Below, piece by piece: positions 55,197 through 64,000 of a stretch of 64,000 bases of DNA. Source of the DNA: Siphonodentalium dalli (taxonomy: Eukaryota; Mollusca; Scaphopoda; Gadilida; Siphonodentaliidae); NCBI GenBank assembly GCA_032622095.1, contig CP136064.1:45216989-45280988 (forward strand), read 5' to 3'. The stretch's first letter is position 1. Each line of letters starts with the position of its first letter. Below the pieces are notes generated by a model, which made no database searches, had not been told where the DNA came from, and saw nothing but the letters and a program-made list of their open reading frames with translations. Position numbers and translations under genes: made by a program.

Positions 55197-56164
55197 ACTA
55201 TTGCTTTTGAGTGGATACCAAACATATACACAAAATGAAAAACATCAACATGACATTAAACGATCTATGAAATGTGGTATTGTATGACGCATGCGTATAT
55301 AGTTTTATCTGTTTGTTCCGGGGGGGGGAGGGTAGAACTGTTTTTCCCGACACGTATCCTGGGGGTGGTGGGTGTCAAAATAAGCCCAAAGCAATTTTTT
55401 CCGTGACAAAATAAAAAAATTTCCTTCACACCTTTTATTGGATTTTTACTAGTTTGTACTGGTTTGTAACACTAATAAATCAATAATAAGGAACTGCAGC
55501 AACACTAAACGCGCTAGGGCCATTGTATGTTGGTTTGTGCCTCTTTAGGACAAGGGAAAGTATTATTAATGCAGCTGAATCGCCCATGCAGTATTCTATG
55601 TAATTAACATCAAATAAGGATAACTTTAAAGAAAGAAATTTAATGCCAAATCTGGTCAAACATGGACATTAAACACTGATTTATACACTGATGTATAAAG
55701 AAAAAAACATGTAACATACCTAGACTTGTGAGTGGATAACACAATTATCTCATATGTGACAAAAGAGATAGAAAATGGTAATAATTCACAATCTCATGTA
55801 GTCATGAATGAGTTAATACAGGTTTCTACTAAAAGTGTAGGTTTGTTTTTTATTATATATGCTTTACTCTCACATGCTAAACTTGAACAGTCCAATAGAA
55901 ATAATGCCTTTTCTGAACTCATACAAGATTCCTGAATTTATACAAGATAAACTGTGAACGTTATAAAATTCCTAACCGATCCTGACCAATCCTGACCAAT
56001 CTGAATCAATTGGAATCAATCGTAACATTAACTTTCTTTGATTTCCCATTGGTGCTCCTGGGTGCTCTAGTGTATTGCTATATGTGCGATAAATATGTTT
56101 TAGTAATGTCTAATGAGTCTGGGTGGCACGTAGCATATAATAATTTAACATATCTGATATAATA
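55197..56164. other. Non-coding stretch with G-run
   Basis: AT-rich DNA with a run of G at about 55320 and short direct repeats of CCTGACCAATC near 55980-56000. The plus-strand frame at 55732-55935 shows no recognised protein feature. No gene is supported. Confidence 0.55.
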
Positions 56165-56258
56165 CAATCACCTATCTGGTGTAAAACAATATCACCTATC
56201 TGGTGTAAAACAAAATCACCTATCTGGTGTAGAGCAATATCACCTACCTGGTGTATAG
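56165..56258. repeat. 24-bp tandem repeat, four copies
   Basis: Four units of CAATATCACCTATCTGGTGT plus four bases, the first shortened to 22 bp and the last with CTACC. Each unit holds a CACC...GGTG dyad that could form a small hairpin. Flanks show no gene. Confidence 0.9.
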
Positions 56259-56588
56259 ACATAATATCTTTATAAATTTCCATAACAAAGTAACAAAACA
56301 CAAAAACTAAAAAGGTCTCTAAAAAGGACTACCACACACATTTTGGCACTAAGACAGTGACTATTAATTATGATTAACCGTGCGCGCTGTGTCAGTGACC
56401 GGTTACCCACTCAGGCATAGCTGATATTCTCAATAGCAATAAAGCTGCTCAATAGGTTGTGTGACGAGAAGGAAATTGAATGCAACCTGGACACAATACA
56501 ATGACTTCAGTGTAGCAATACAATGTTCGATGGTATATAAATATTAGAACGTCAGTTTGTCTATAAATGTTCGATATAATATAATGAT
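56259..56588. other. Non-coding stretch, nothing recognised
   Basis: No repeat, RNA gene or exon is visible between the 24-bp tandem repeat and the foldback element. Confidence 0.5.
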
Positions 56589-56723
56589 TAGAGCATATCT
56601 TGTCGTTGACTACGCGAATGTAGTGGCCAGTGTGAATGGTGTAGTTCACTCGCCTTCGGCCCATGAACTACGCCCATCCCACTGGCCACTACAGTCGCGT
56701 AGTCAACTCCAAGCCATGCTCTA
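56589..56723. mobile_element. Foldback element (135-bp hairpin)
   Basis: The two halves are inverted copies. AGAGCAT at 56590 pairs with ATGCTCT at 56716. A 28-bp arm starting GTTGACTACGCGA near 56605 pairs with its reverse complement near 56681-56708 with one mismatch, and GTAGTTCA pairs with TGAACTAC near the loop CTCGCCTTCGGCC. A possible 3-bp target duplication ATT flanks it (56587-56589 and 56723-56725). This fits a small MITE or foldback transposon. The reading frame across it is a by-product. Confidence 0.75.
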
Positions 56724-56748
56724 TTCATATACTAAGCTTTAAAATAAA

Positions 56749-56812
56749 TTGACTGCAGAGCTGTGGAAATATGATATTTAACAAAAACGATAAAAACTCC
56801 ACTGCAGTCAAG
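56749..56812. repeat. Short inverted repeat TTGACTGCAG
   Basis: TTGACTGCAG and its reverse complement CTGCAGTCAA face each other across about 44 bp. It is too short to classify. Confidence 0.5.
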
Positions 56813-57258
56813 AATATACTGCTAGAGACCAGTCCTGCTGTTCATTACTAGATTCACTGAATCTCAATGTAGTAGGTTTGGTCGTGTATGTTTTCTCTGT
56901 ATGTTTGTGTTTTGCGTTCCACAAGGGGTGGGTGTCAAAACATGGCTGGAAAAAACTCTATGAAATGGCGTCGGAGGTGGGTGGGTCAAAAAAGTGGTCA
57001 TCGGCAAAAACGTAGCATACGTGTCTGGAATTTTTTTCCGACCCCCCCCCCCTGTTTGTTCCTGTTCTTAGTCTCGCCCAACATAATCGTATTATGTGGA
57101 TCGAAAGCATATAATTACGCTAGGATGCTTACGTTTTGTGTCCAACAGCACATATTTAGATGGCAGGACTCGTGCATTGATGTCACAGTCGCAGAATAAT
57201 AACAGCTAAACTTGACTATATTTCACGTAGCTCAATAACATAGACGTCTTTGTTACAG
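56813..57258. other. Sequence upstream of first visible CAP exon
   Basis: The stretch ends in a splice acceptor (TTTGTTACAG) and so is intron, at least on its right side. I found no exon coding for the CAP N-terminal helix or a signal peptide. A C-run lies at about 57043-57052. Confidence 0.5.
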
Positions 57259-57343
57259 GCATATGATGAAAAATTGGCCGCTGTTGCGCAAAAATGGGCA
57301 TTGCAATGTGTTATGGGACACGATGCCGTGAAAAGCGTACCAG
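57259..57343 (+). CDS. CAP gene exon a (cavity His region)
   Basis: 85 bp coding for 28 residues plus one base, from AYDEKLAAVAQKW to GHDAVKSVP. It is bounded by TTACAG and GTAAGC. The sequence matches the second helix of CAP domains, where a Cys and the GHD/GHS histidine are conserved. The exon starts in phase 0, so an earlier exon must supply the N-terminal helix. Confidence 0.9.
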
Positions 57344-60300
57344 GTAAGCATTGTGTAGCTATCGTGGACGATTCACTTATAGATAAGCCTATTTCGAATT
57401 GACATCCATGATATTGTCAGTTCTCCACAAGCACCAGTTCTTGTTGCACCTCGTTGGAGTACTACTTTATTACATGCTCATCATTGGAGCATTCCACACA
57501 TATTGAACAGTGGGAGACGCTTATACGTTGTTAGGAGACATGGCGTCTGCAGAAATAGTTTAATTAGTTTAACATCTCTAATGATATAATACACCGGAGA
57601 ACATTCTTTTCTCCTTTATTTGTGAAAATTATGACAAGTGTCACGTAAAATAAAAACACTTATTGATGAATTTCCAATATCATGGCTAAAATAGAAAGGT
57701 CAGCAATTTATGATTTGACAAAAAAAAAGTTGTTTGAATATATAGGCATTTTAACACTCGAAGTATGCGCTGATATCAACATCAGGGTGAACACAGAATT
57801 TTCATTGCAGAAAGCGACCGGCTCTGTCGCTAATTGGTAGAAAATATCTGCTAATAATTATTTGATTGACAGCTGTGGAAAGGTATATTCCACACTTCTT
57901 TGAACGTGGAACATGAGGCCCAATCACATATATTGGCACAGAAGCTCAAAAATACATATAGGACGTCGTCTGACCAATATGTCCACGTGGTTGCCTTGAA
58001 GCGCTTAACGCGTGGTGCTTCTCGTTACAATACATAACTAGAAATAAGATATCTCGTCGCTTTAATTATCATAATTAATATGGTCATACGTAAAACACAA
58101 TTAAAGCACCTTTACAGCTAGTGTATGCCCGTCGCTGTTTCTGTTCAAAGATTTCTCATAAAGAATCAAGTGTAATCAAACTGCCGCTATCGTGACATTG
58201 CTTGCTACCTTGGAAAATGACAGCTAATGTCTGCTAAATCTAGATCATGTGACTGCACACGCTTGCGCCACCCCTCCGAGACTTGGACCAATGACCAATG
58301 TTAGAGACAGTATTGCTTCACTTATACATGCTATCAAAAGCTTGTTATTCGATAATAAATTGGAGTGAATTAAATTAACTGAATGTTCCGTGGTACAGTA
58401 GTCGAAGTATGTCTGTTTCTTATGAAGTGATACGCAGTTGTCTGGAGACGACATATAATGTTGTCTGAATTTTGGCCCGCGAACACCGAAGGAAATTTTT
58501 ACGTCACATGATGTCACCGAGTCTTAACTGTTGCAGTTAGAATGTGCTCATAAATTGGTGACGTAGTGTCCTAACTGTCATTGTAAGTGATAATAGGTCA
58601 ATACCTACACGAAATGTTGGTAAACATGCTTCATATAGGCTGAAAATACTTAATTTCCAAAAGTCAAAGCAATTTTGCAACACTTTGCTATTTTTCGCAC
58701 AGAAGTGAGACAAACGACCTTTGTTTTTATCATATATACCAGGAAACAACTAACACGAAACGCTCTTTATACTCAACCAGGAGATGGCTGTATAAGCTCA
58801 TGGAGCCTGATGTCAAATCATCTTCTCTCTCAGACTTCCCATACTTAAGTACATGTACATCATATTGTAAATTATTGTAAATGTTAGATTTAATTAAGAA
58901 AATACACATACCGGCAGCGTTCAGACATAGCGTAGCGAGGGGACTGAACTCTGTTTTGCAGCATGAGGCTGAAAAATATTCAAAACTTCATCTTCATCTT
59001 ATCTCGCCAAAAACACCTCGTGGATCCTATCTTATTACACGTTTACTATAGAACACGTACGTATTTTATAGTTTTATGTTGTCAGGCAGGGTACATGTAT
59101 CTTTAAAGGGTGAACACGTTGTCTTTTGTGTAGGTTACGGTCTCTTTGTCGGGCAGAACGTCGCTGGTGGTCAGTCGTCTTGGCGGACTGTCGTAGAAGC
59201 GTGGTATAACGAGGTGTCACTCTACAGATACGGCAGAAAGCCGGAATCTTATCTCGGTCGCGGTGGCTTCGGAAATATAGGACACTACACACAGGTGAAT
59301 TATGTTATCCCATTGCATTCTATATAAACCCTTTCTTTACTATATGGATTCTCCCACTAAGTTATAAAATAATACATTGGAATATTGTATCAATCATTTT
59401 GAGGGATGTATAGAAAAAAATAGCGGACGAAAAATAATACAGTGCGAAGTATTCATGTTCATTGGTAGGAAATGTTCAGATAACGTTTGTTGAACTTATT
59501 ATCTCATGGTCTATCTCTTATATAGTTTTAGATAGTTTCCTGGGGGTAATTTAAATAAATATTAAAGACAAATTATGGACTTGTTCGGGTGTGTGAAATT
59601 GATAAGTTAGTACCCATGAGCTATGCTAACCTGGAGAATGTAGCATTCTACTAACATCGCCGAAATTTTTTACTTCTCGATTCGGGACGCAACTATCGTC
59701 GATAAACCAACACAAATGATTTCGCCATTCAGAGTCATTGTATTTAATTATTATATAAGAATGACGGTCTGTGCTGTCAATTTGGATTAATATTGGTAAC
59801 AAATAACTACTTTGAGCAAGATTATTCTCAATGTCTTGTTTGATCACCCTACCGGAGTGTTTCACATCACTTTAATCGAAGACCCCCGTCCCGAAACGCT
59901 TCTATCGATTAATATTGATTTCATTTCGAATTTTCTGGTGTAAAAGTAATACATACAAAACTTTTAGGACATTTTACGGCTCGGGGAAACGTTCGGAGCC
60001 TAGCAAGCGTGAGAACTCTATCTCTATCTGACATGGCCTGAGGGTTTTAAGGCGGTATATTCTAAAAATAGCAACAACAAAATTTCCCAATTTATTATCG
60101 CATTATATAAGTAAAACAATATTAATTGACAGAAGCGTTGGAAATCTACACTAACTGTGGGTATTAGCACAGGTCCCCAGAACAAACATTGACTCCACCC
60201 CATATAAACTATATGGGTTAAGTACTATTGGGGTGAGGTCAATTTTTGTTCTGGGAACCTGTGGGTAATTATAGTGGCAAATTACTCCAATAACTCATGT

Positions 60301-62869
60301 GTTGTCTCCTGGGTGGAACGTTTTGGCTAAATATTATCTAGTGTTTGAAAGAAGTGGCCAGAAAATAAGTTACGGTTATACTCGTCGGGGAAATTCTTTA
60401 AATTATGCAAATGGCGCCCCATAAGGTCATCAGTTTATTGTGCTGGAGTTTAGGCTATCAAAATATGCGTTGAATATTCAACAATATATGTAAGATGAAA
60501 ATAGGGAACGTCGGAAATATAAATTGGGTATGGGTAACACAAATATAATGGCGTTACTTGATGTAGGTTCAGGGACATTGCGACAGAGTGGAGTTTATAC
60601 CACCCAAATTTGCTCAAATATAAATTTAAAATTTCATGCCTGACACATCAGTTTAAAATTTCAGTATGCTGAAAGTGTCCAACCAGTATTTAGCTAGATC
60701 ATGCCATGAAGCGCTACTCTGGTTAACGCCCGGGTGTTAGCCAGAGTAGAGATTCATGGTATGATTTAGTATTTAGTGTGAATTTTGTGCTCAGACCAAA
60801 CGTCGACTATTTCAAATTTAATAGTTATGTGTATATGATCACGTTATTCGTAACATGTGATATTTATGGACGTCAGTATACCATAATCAATTCTTACAGA
60901 TCGTTTGCAATCAAACAGCAAGAATTGGCTGCGGTGCTGCCTATTGTGAGAAAAGCGCATACAAGCGGTTCTATGTCTGCAACTACTTAACTGGGTATGT
61001 ACAGTTCACATCGTATATTTTTTGAACGCCACCATGACGTGGAGATCGCGTAGCGCTGCGTTTCAAGCCAGCAATTGTGCTCGCTTTTGTTACATCCTGC
61101 TCCGGTCCACGGGTTCTAAATCGGGTAATTCTTTAAAGGTATTCAATCCTAAATTACTGTTTCTTTGTCTTCGGGGGTAAAAAATATTTAATTCGAGTTG
61201 AGGAACCCACCCATCAAAGCTCAGAGTGATCAGATATCGATGTTTGAAGTTTGTTATTTCTCCAGATGAATAATAGTATGTGGCCCAGAAACACGTGGTC
61301 AAACTGAGGGTCTCGGACAAATTTGCGGATGAAGATGGATAACTCAAAAATCAAGTGGTGATACAGTCAAATTTCGTGATACTTTATAGTGATAATACGG
61401 CCATATTTTGTTGAACAAAATGGTGATAAATAACAAGTTTTGGGAAAGCATTATTTTGTTGCAATAAATCGATTCTGATAACAAACGCGTATTTTGAAGA
61501 AATGTTGTTGTTGTTGTTGTTGTTGTACCTTGATGGTATGGGGAGCGTCTGATCGGATTGAGTACCTTTAAATGTGTTATACCAGTCTCCATCATGAAAC
61601 AATATAGAGCGTTCATGTTTAGTCTTTGTCTTTGTCTAAGGTAAATATAAAGAGCGTTTTCATCACTTCTGTGCTAAAATGTTGAACTGGGAAATTGTCA
61701 TGAATAACACGTTTTATAAGAGTATGTGAAGCATGTAGGCCGATTGTTTGCGTGTTAACCGACCTATGTTATCCCTCCTTTCAAAGTACGTAGTCCCAAT
61801 TCGGAGGTGTAACCATTTCTATACTAAATAATCATTGACGAGTAGTTTTCCTTTATTGAAGTTATTATCTTAACATTTCCCACCAATGAATAGGATTCAT
61901 TTTCCACTTTCTGCTGTATGTCGTGTGCTCGGATTTCCAGATGAATAATATATCATTTCAATGTATACATTTATAAGTGAATAGGAGAATCAATTCGGTG
62001 GTTAAATGGTTAAATGAGACATGTTCGTTTATATTAACCCTTTACCCAACAGAAGGGCCCTGTGCCAATGCATTCTCTTATATATGCGAGTCGACCATAG
62101 GTCGCCTCGCATATATAAGACAATGCATTGGCTTAACACATTAAAAATTATAAAATTGTTAAAGAATGTAAGAAAAAATGGTAAAAAGTGTTAAAAAAAG
62201 ATTTTGTTTAGGCCAATGCATTCTCTTATATATGCGAGGCGATCTATGGTCGACTCGCATATATAAGAGAATGCATTGGCACAGGGCATAACTGTAACTA
62301 TCACAATGTGGTCAAGGAGCCGGTTCCAATGATATCCATATTTGTATGGTTCTATTGAGACAGACCGAAGATATTTTAGGCTGTTGAAGCTTTATTTGAC
62401 CGGTTTTGGCCGTTTTGTTGGGTAAAGGGTTAACGTCTGTAAAGTGCTACTCAAGCTCCATATAGAGTTCATATCAGCCCCTACGCAGGACTTACCACTG
62501 CCCACACCGACACGTAATGTGAAGAAATGTCACATCTATTTATTTATTTGTAGGTTACTATTCATTCTGCATTATTCTGAGAAACTGAACTGTCCATATT
62601 CATTTGAAAAGTGTCTAGATCAAGCCAGAATGAGTTGTACGTGTAACTGACAAAACACTTCAATAAAAAATGTTATATTTAATTAAGAAAATACACATGC
62701 CGGCAGCGGTCAGACATAGCGTAGCGAGGGGACTGAACTATTGAGTGGTAGTTTGTGTAATATTGCATCATTCTCGCGTTCGATTTCAGGCAAAGTAACC
62801 CTGCTCATCCGTATACTGCGGGGCCCACGTGCTCTTTGTGTCCCAACTCATGCAAAGAGGGAGTCTGTG
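57259..62869 (+). CDS. CAP-superfamily (antigen 5/CRISP-like) secreted protein, partial, four exons
   Basis: Exons 57259-57343, 59134-59294, 60900-60994 and 62790-62869 join in phase (introns of phase 1, 0 and 2) to about 140 residues of a CAP (SCP/TAPS) domain plus the start of a Cys-rich hinge. Motifs in order are WALQCVMGHD (first cavity His), VGQNVAGG, VVEAWYNEV (Glu), IGHYTQIV (second His), RIGCG, FYVCNYL and CSLCPNSCKEGVC. All splice sites are GT-AG. CAP proteins are usually secreted and disulfide-bonded, with varied roles from immune defence to lipid binding. Nothing here says which. The GEN glutamate of many relatives is Gln (GQN), as in insect antigen 5. The conserved Trp after GHYTQ-V is Cys, leaving an extra cysteine. 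The signal peptide, first helix and the C-terminus after the hinge are not seen, so the gene extends beyond these exons. Confidence 0.9.
58879..58950 (+). repeat. 72-bp dispersed repeat, copy 1 (intron)
   Basis: It runs from AAATGTTAGATTTAATTAAG to GTAGCGAGGGGACTGAACT and matches 62668-62739 in the same orientation with three differences. It lies in the intron between exons a and b. Confidence 0.9.
59134..59294 (+). CDS. CAP gene exon b (GQN to GHYTQ)
   Basis: 161 bp that complete a Gly codon and add 53 residues. They include VGQNVAGG, SSWRTVVEAWYNEV and GNIGHYTQ. Acceptor GTGTAG and donor GTGAAT bound it. It holds the acidic residue of AWYNE and the second cavity histidine. It ends exactly at Gln of GHYTQ, in phase 0. 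Confidence 0.95.
60169..60262. mobile_element. Foldback repeat with ACAGGT ends (intron)
   Basis: ACAGGTCCCCAGAACAAA at the left pairs with TTTGTTCTGGGAACCTGT at the right with one mismatch, and TTGACTCCACCCC pairs with GGGGTGAGGTCAA inside. The whole can fold into one hairpin of about 94 bp. This is probably a small MITE. Confidence 0.75.
60698..60765. mobile_element. Foldback repeat (intron)
   Basis: ATCATGCCATGAA pairs with TTCATGGTATGAT (one mismatch), and CTACTCTGG pairs with CCAGAGTAG around a GCCCGGGTGTTAG centre. This gives a 68-bp imperfect palindrome just upstream of exon c. Confidence 0.75.
60900..60994 (+). CDS. CAP gene exon c (RIGCG and CNY region)
   Basis: 95 bp coding for 31 residues plus two bases: IVCNQTARIGCGAAYC, then KRFYVCNYLT. 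Acceptor TTACAG and donor GTATGT bound it. RIGCG and VCNY are CAP hallmarks. Position three is Cys where family members nearly always have Trp. Confidence 0.92.
61503..61526. repeat. TTG trinucleotide microsatellite
   Basis: Eight consecutive TTG/TGT triplets lie in the intron between exons c and d. Confidence 0.9.
62038..62429. mobile_element. piggyBac-like MITE with paired palindromes (intron)
   Basis: CCCTTTACCCAAC at 62038-62050 is mirrored exactly by GTTGGGTAAAGGG at 62417-62429. TTAA lies directly outside both (62034-62037, 62430-62433). TTAA duplication with a CCC start is typical of piggyBac. Inside are two 69-bp palindromes (62064-62132 and 62212-62280) with arms GCCAATGCATTCTCTTATAT and beyond. 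They are also inverted copies of each other together with GCCCTGT/ACAGGGC. No transposase frame is present. Confidence 0.85.
62668..62739 (+). repeat. 72-bp dispersed repeat, copy 2 (intron)
   Basis: Same orientation as the copy at 58879. The three differences are T for G in the TTATATTT stretch, G for A in ACATGCC, and G for T in GCGGTC. It lies 50 bp upstream of exon d. Confidence 0.9.
62790..62869 (+). CDS. CAP gene exon d (Cys-rich hinge)
   Basis: 80 bp completing a Gly codon and adding 26 residues: QSNPAHPYTAGPTCSLCP, then NSCKEGVC. The spacing C-x2-C-x3-C-x4-C is that of the hinge after a CAP domain. Acceptor ATTTCAG and donor GTAAGC bound it. The donor shows that at least one more exon follows, but I could not identify it before 64000. 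Confidence 0.9.
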
Positions 62870-63335
62870 GTAAGCATATACAGTAATTCACCCCTGGTTG
62901 AGTGGTCCTGCTAATATACTATGATGTCGGTGGTCCTGCTCAACTGATATGATGCTGGTTGGACAAACTGGTGCTGTTAAGAAAAAGTACCGTTATTCTA
63001 TCTAAAATTGTCATTCTCGAGTGGTGATATGCTAATCTGAACGAATCGAGTAAAAGCCATTGTGTGTCTAAAACATTCAGAAACATATATGTTATATACT
63101 ATTTAATAATGGGTGTGTTGGTTGTTAGAAACCGACTATAATCAAGATGGTTGTTTCTGTCGTTTGAAAGCACCAGCGCAGCCATTTTGAAATATTTAAA
63201 AGTATATCGGCGCTTAAATGTTTGAATGAATTAATGCTTTAATGAACTCAATCGTGAGTTAACACGCGTTAGAGTTGACAAACATATTTATACTATTTAC
63301 ATATAATAATGCTGTATGGTCACCAGCGTATATAT
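62870..63335. other. Probable intron of the CAP gene, no exon recognised
   Basis: It begins with the exon d donor. A Cys-rich reading after a TTAG at about 63130 was considered as an exon but has no donor in range. Otherwise nothing is seen. Confidence 0.5.
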
Positions 63336-63674
63336 AATCATTGTCGTTAACATCATCATTATCCTCATCATCGTAATCATCATCATCATCGTCGTCATCG
63401 TTATCGTTATCTTCCTCATCAACATCGCAATAATCATCATCTTCATCATCATAATAATCATCAGCGTGGTCATCCTCATCTTCATCATCGTCAACATCAT
63501 CATCATCAACACCATCATCGTCGTCTCGCCACTACCGTCATCATCATCACCAGTATGATGATCGTCATCATCAACATCGTCATCTCACCATCATCAGCAG
63601 TAGCATCATCATCACCATCATCATCACCATTATCATCATCATCGTCATCGTCATCATCATCATCATCATCATCA
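63336..63674. repeat. Long compound CAT/CGT trinucleotide microsatellite
   Basis: About 340 bp of CAT, CGT, AAT and CAC triplets on the plus strand. The Ile/Val-rich and Met-rich frames on the two strands are direct products of the triplet repeat and not genes. Confidence 0.95.
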
Positions 63675-64000
63675 ATTTACTATTAAGAACTATATTATAG
63701 ACTTTTTCTTCAAACCTATCGTCACCAAAACAAAAATAGGAGATAATAAAGAGCGTCGGTGATTCCGTTTCCAAAATGTGGTAGATAATAAAGAGTGTTC
63801 CCCATTCTGAGCTTAGGTGACGTATTACTTCTGGATACTTTTTTGGATTTTCGTAATGTCTACATGTGCCACATGTATAATGCTGCGTGGATGCAAGTAT
63901 TTTCTCACTTTTTGCTTTGCCTGAAATTAAGCTTTTTTATTATGTTTGGTGTCAAATCGGGACCCTGGAACTCTTATGTGATAAAATATGTATATCGTGA
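63675..64000. other. Window end, no feature recognised
   Basis: A short motif GATAATAAAGAG occurs twice (about 63741 and 63785). No exon, RNA gene or transposon end is evident. Confidence 0.5.

Noticed and set aside
55311-57065. Two G/C-run regions sharing GGTGGGTGTCAAAA and GACACGTAT or its complement as copies of one element
   Set aside because: Similarity is limited to short motifs in inconsistent order and orientation. I could not align them convincingly.
56888-57199. 103-codon plus-strand frame as the CAP N-terminus
   Set aside because: It lacks the CAP first-helix pattern and a signal peptide, includes a poly-Pro run from a C-run, and ends before the exon a acceptor.
63130-63205. Possible fifth CAP exon with a Cys-rich reading
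   Set aside because: It follows an AG but has no GT donor or convincing hinge/CRISP pattern nearby.
63297-63774. Met-rich and Ile/Val-rich proteins
   Set aside because: Products of the CAT trinucleotide microsatellite read in different frames.

Overview
The window looks like nuclear DNA from a eukaryote, most likely a marine invertebrate. The evidence is a very long short-period satellite, dense non-autonomous DNA transposons, microsatellites, and a split gene with canonical GT-AG introns. A lophotrochozoan, perhaps a mollusc, is my best guess from the repeat style and from the antigen-5-like CAP gene. Nothing in the sequence proves a species. There is no bacterial-type gene organisation.

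Layout. (1) Positions 1-44329 are one uninterrupted satellite with a 31-32 bp unit, roughly 1,400 copies, starting before the window. It has three scales of structure: single-base unit variants, short higher-order repeats of a few units, and large segmental duplications. One duplication has an offset of exactly 9945 bp over about 9.9 kb. Others have offsets of about 6.7-6.8 kb and 2821 bp. (2) Positions 44330-46468 are single-copy-looking AT-rich DNA without a recognisable gene. (3) Positions 46469-53443 are a nested transposon composite. An element of about 394 bp with 18-bp terminal inverted repeats and TTAA flanks is split by a head-to-tail array of about ten Helitron-like elements, all on the minus strand. 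(4) Positions 53444-57258 are mostly non-coding, with a five-copy tandem element of about 160 bp, a short 24-bp tandem repeat and a foldback element. (5) Positions 57259-62869 carry the only gene I can support. It is four exons of a CAP-superfamily (antigen 5/CRISP-like) secreted protein on the plus strand, with both ends outside what I can see. Its introns hold foldbacks, a duplicated 72-bp repeat and a piggyBac-like MITE. (6) Positions 62870-64000 are intron or intergenic DNA with a long CAT-type microsatellite.

Apart from the CAP exons, every long reading frame in the window is explained by periodic repeats or by chance. The main biology visible here is genome structure: satellite expansion in blocks, and rolling-circle transposons that pile up end to end inside an older transposon.
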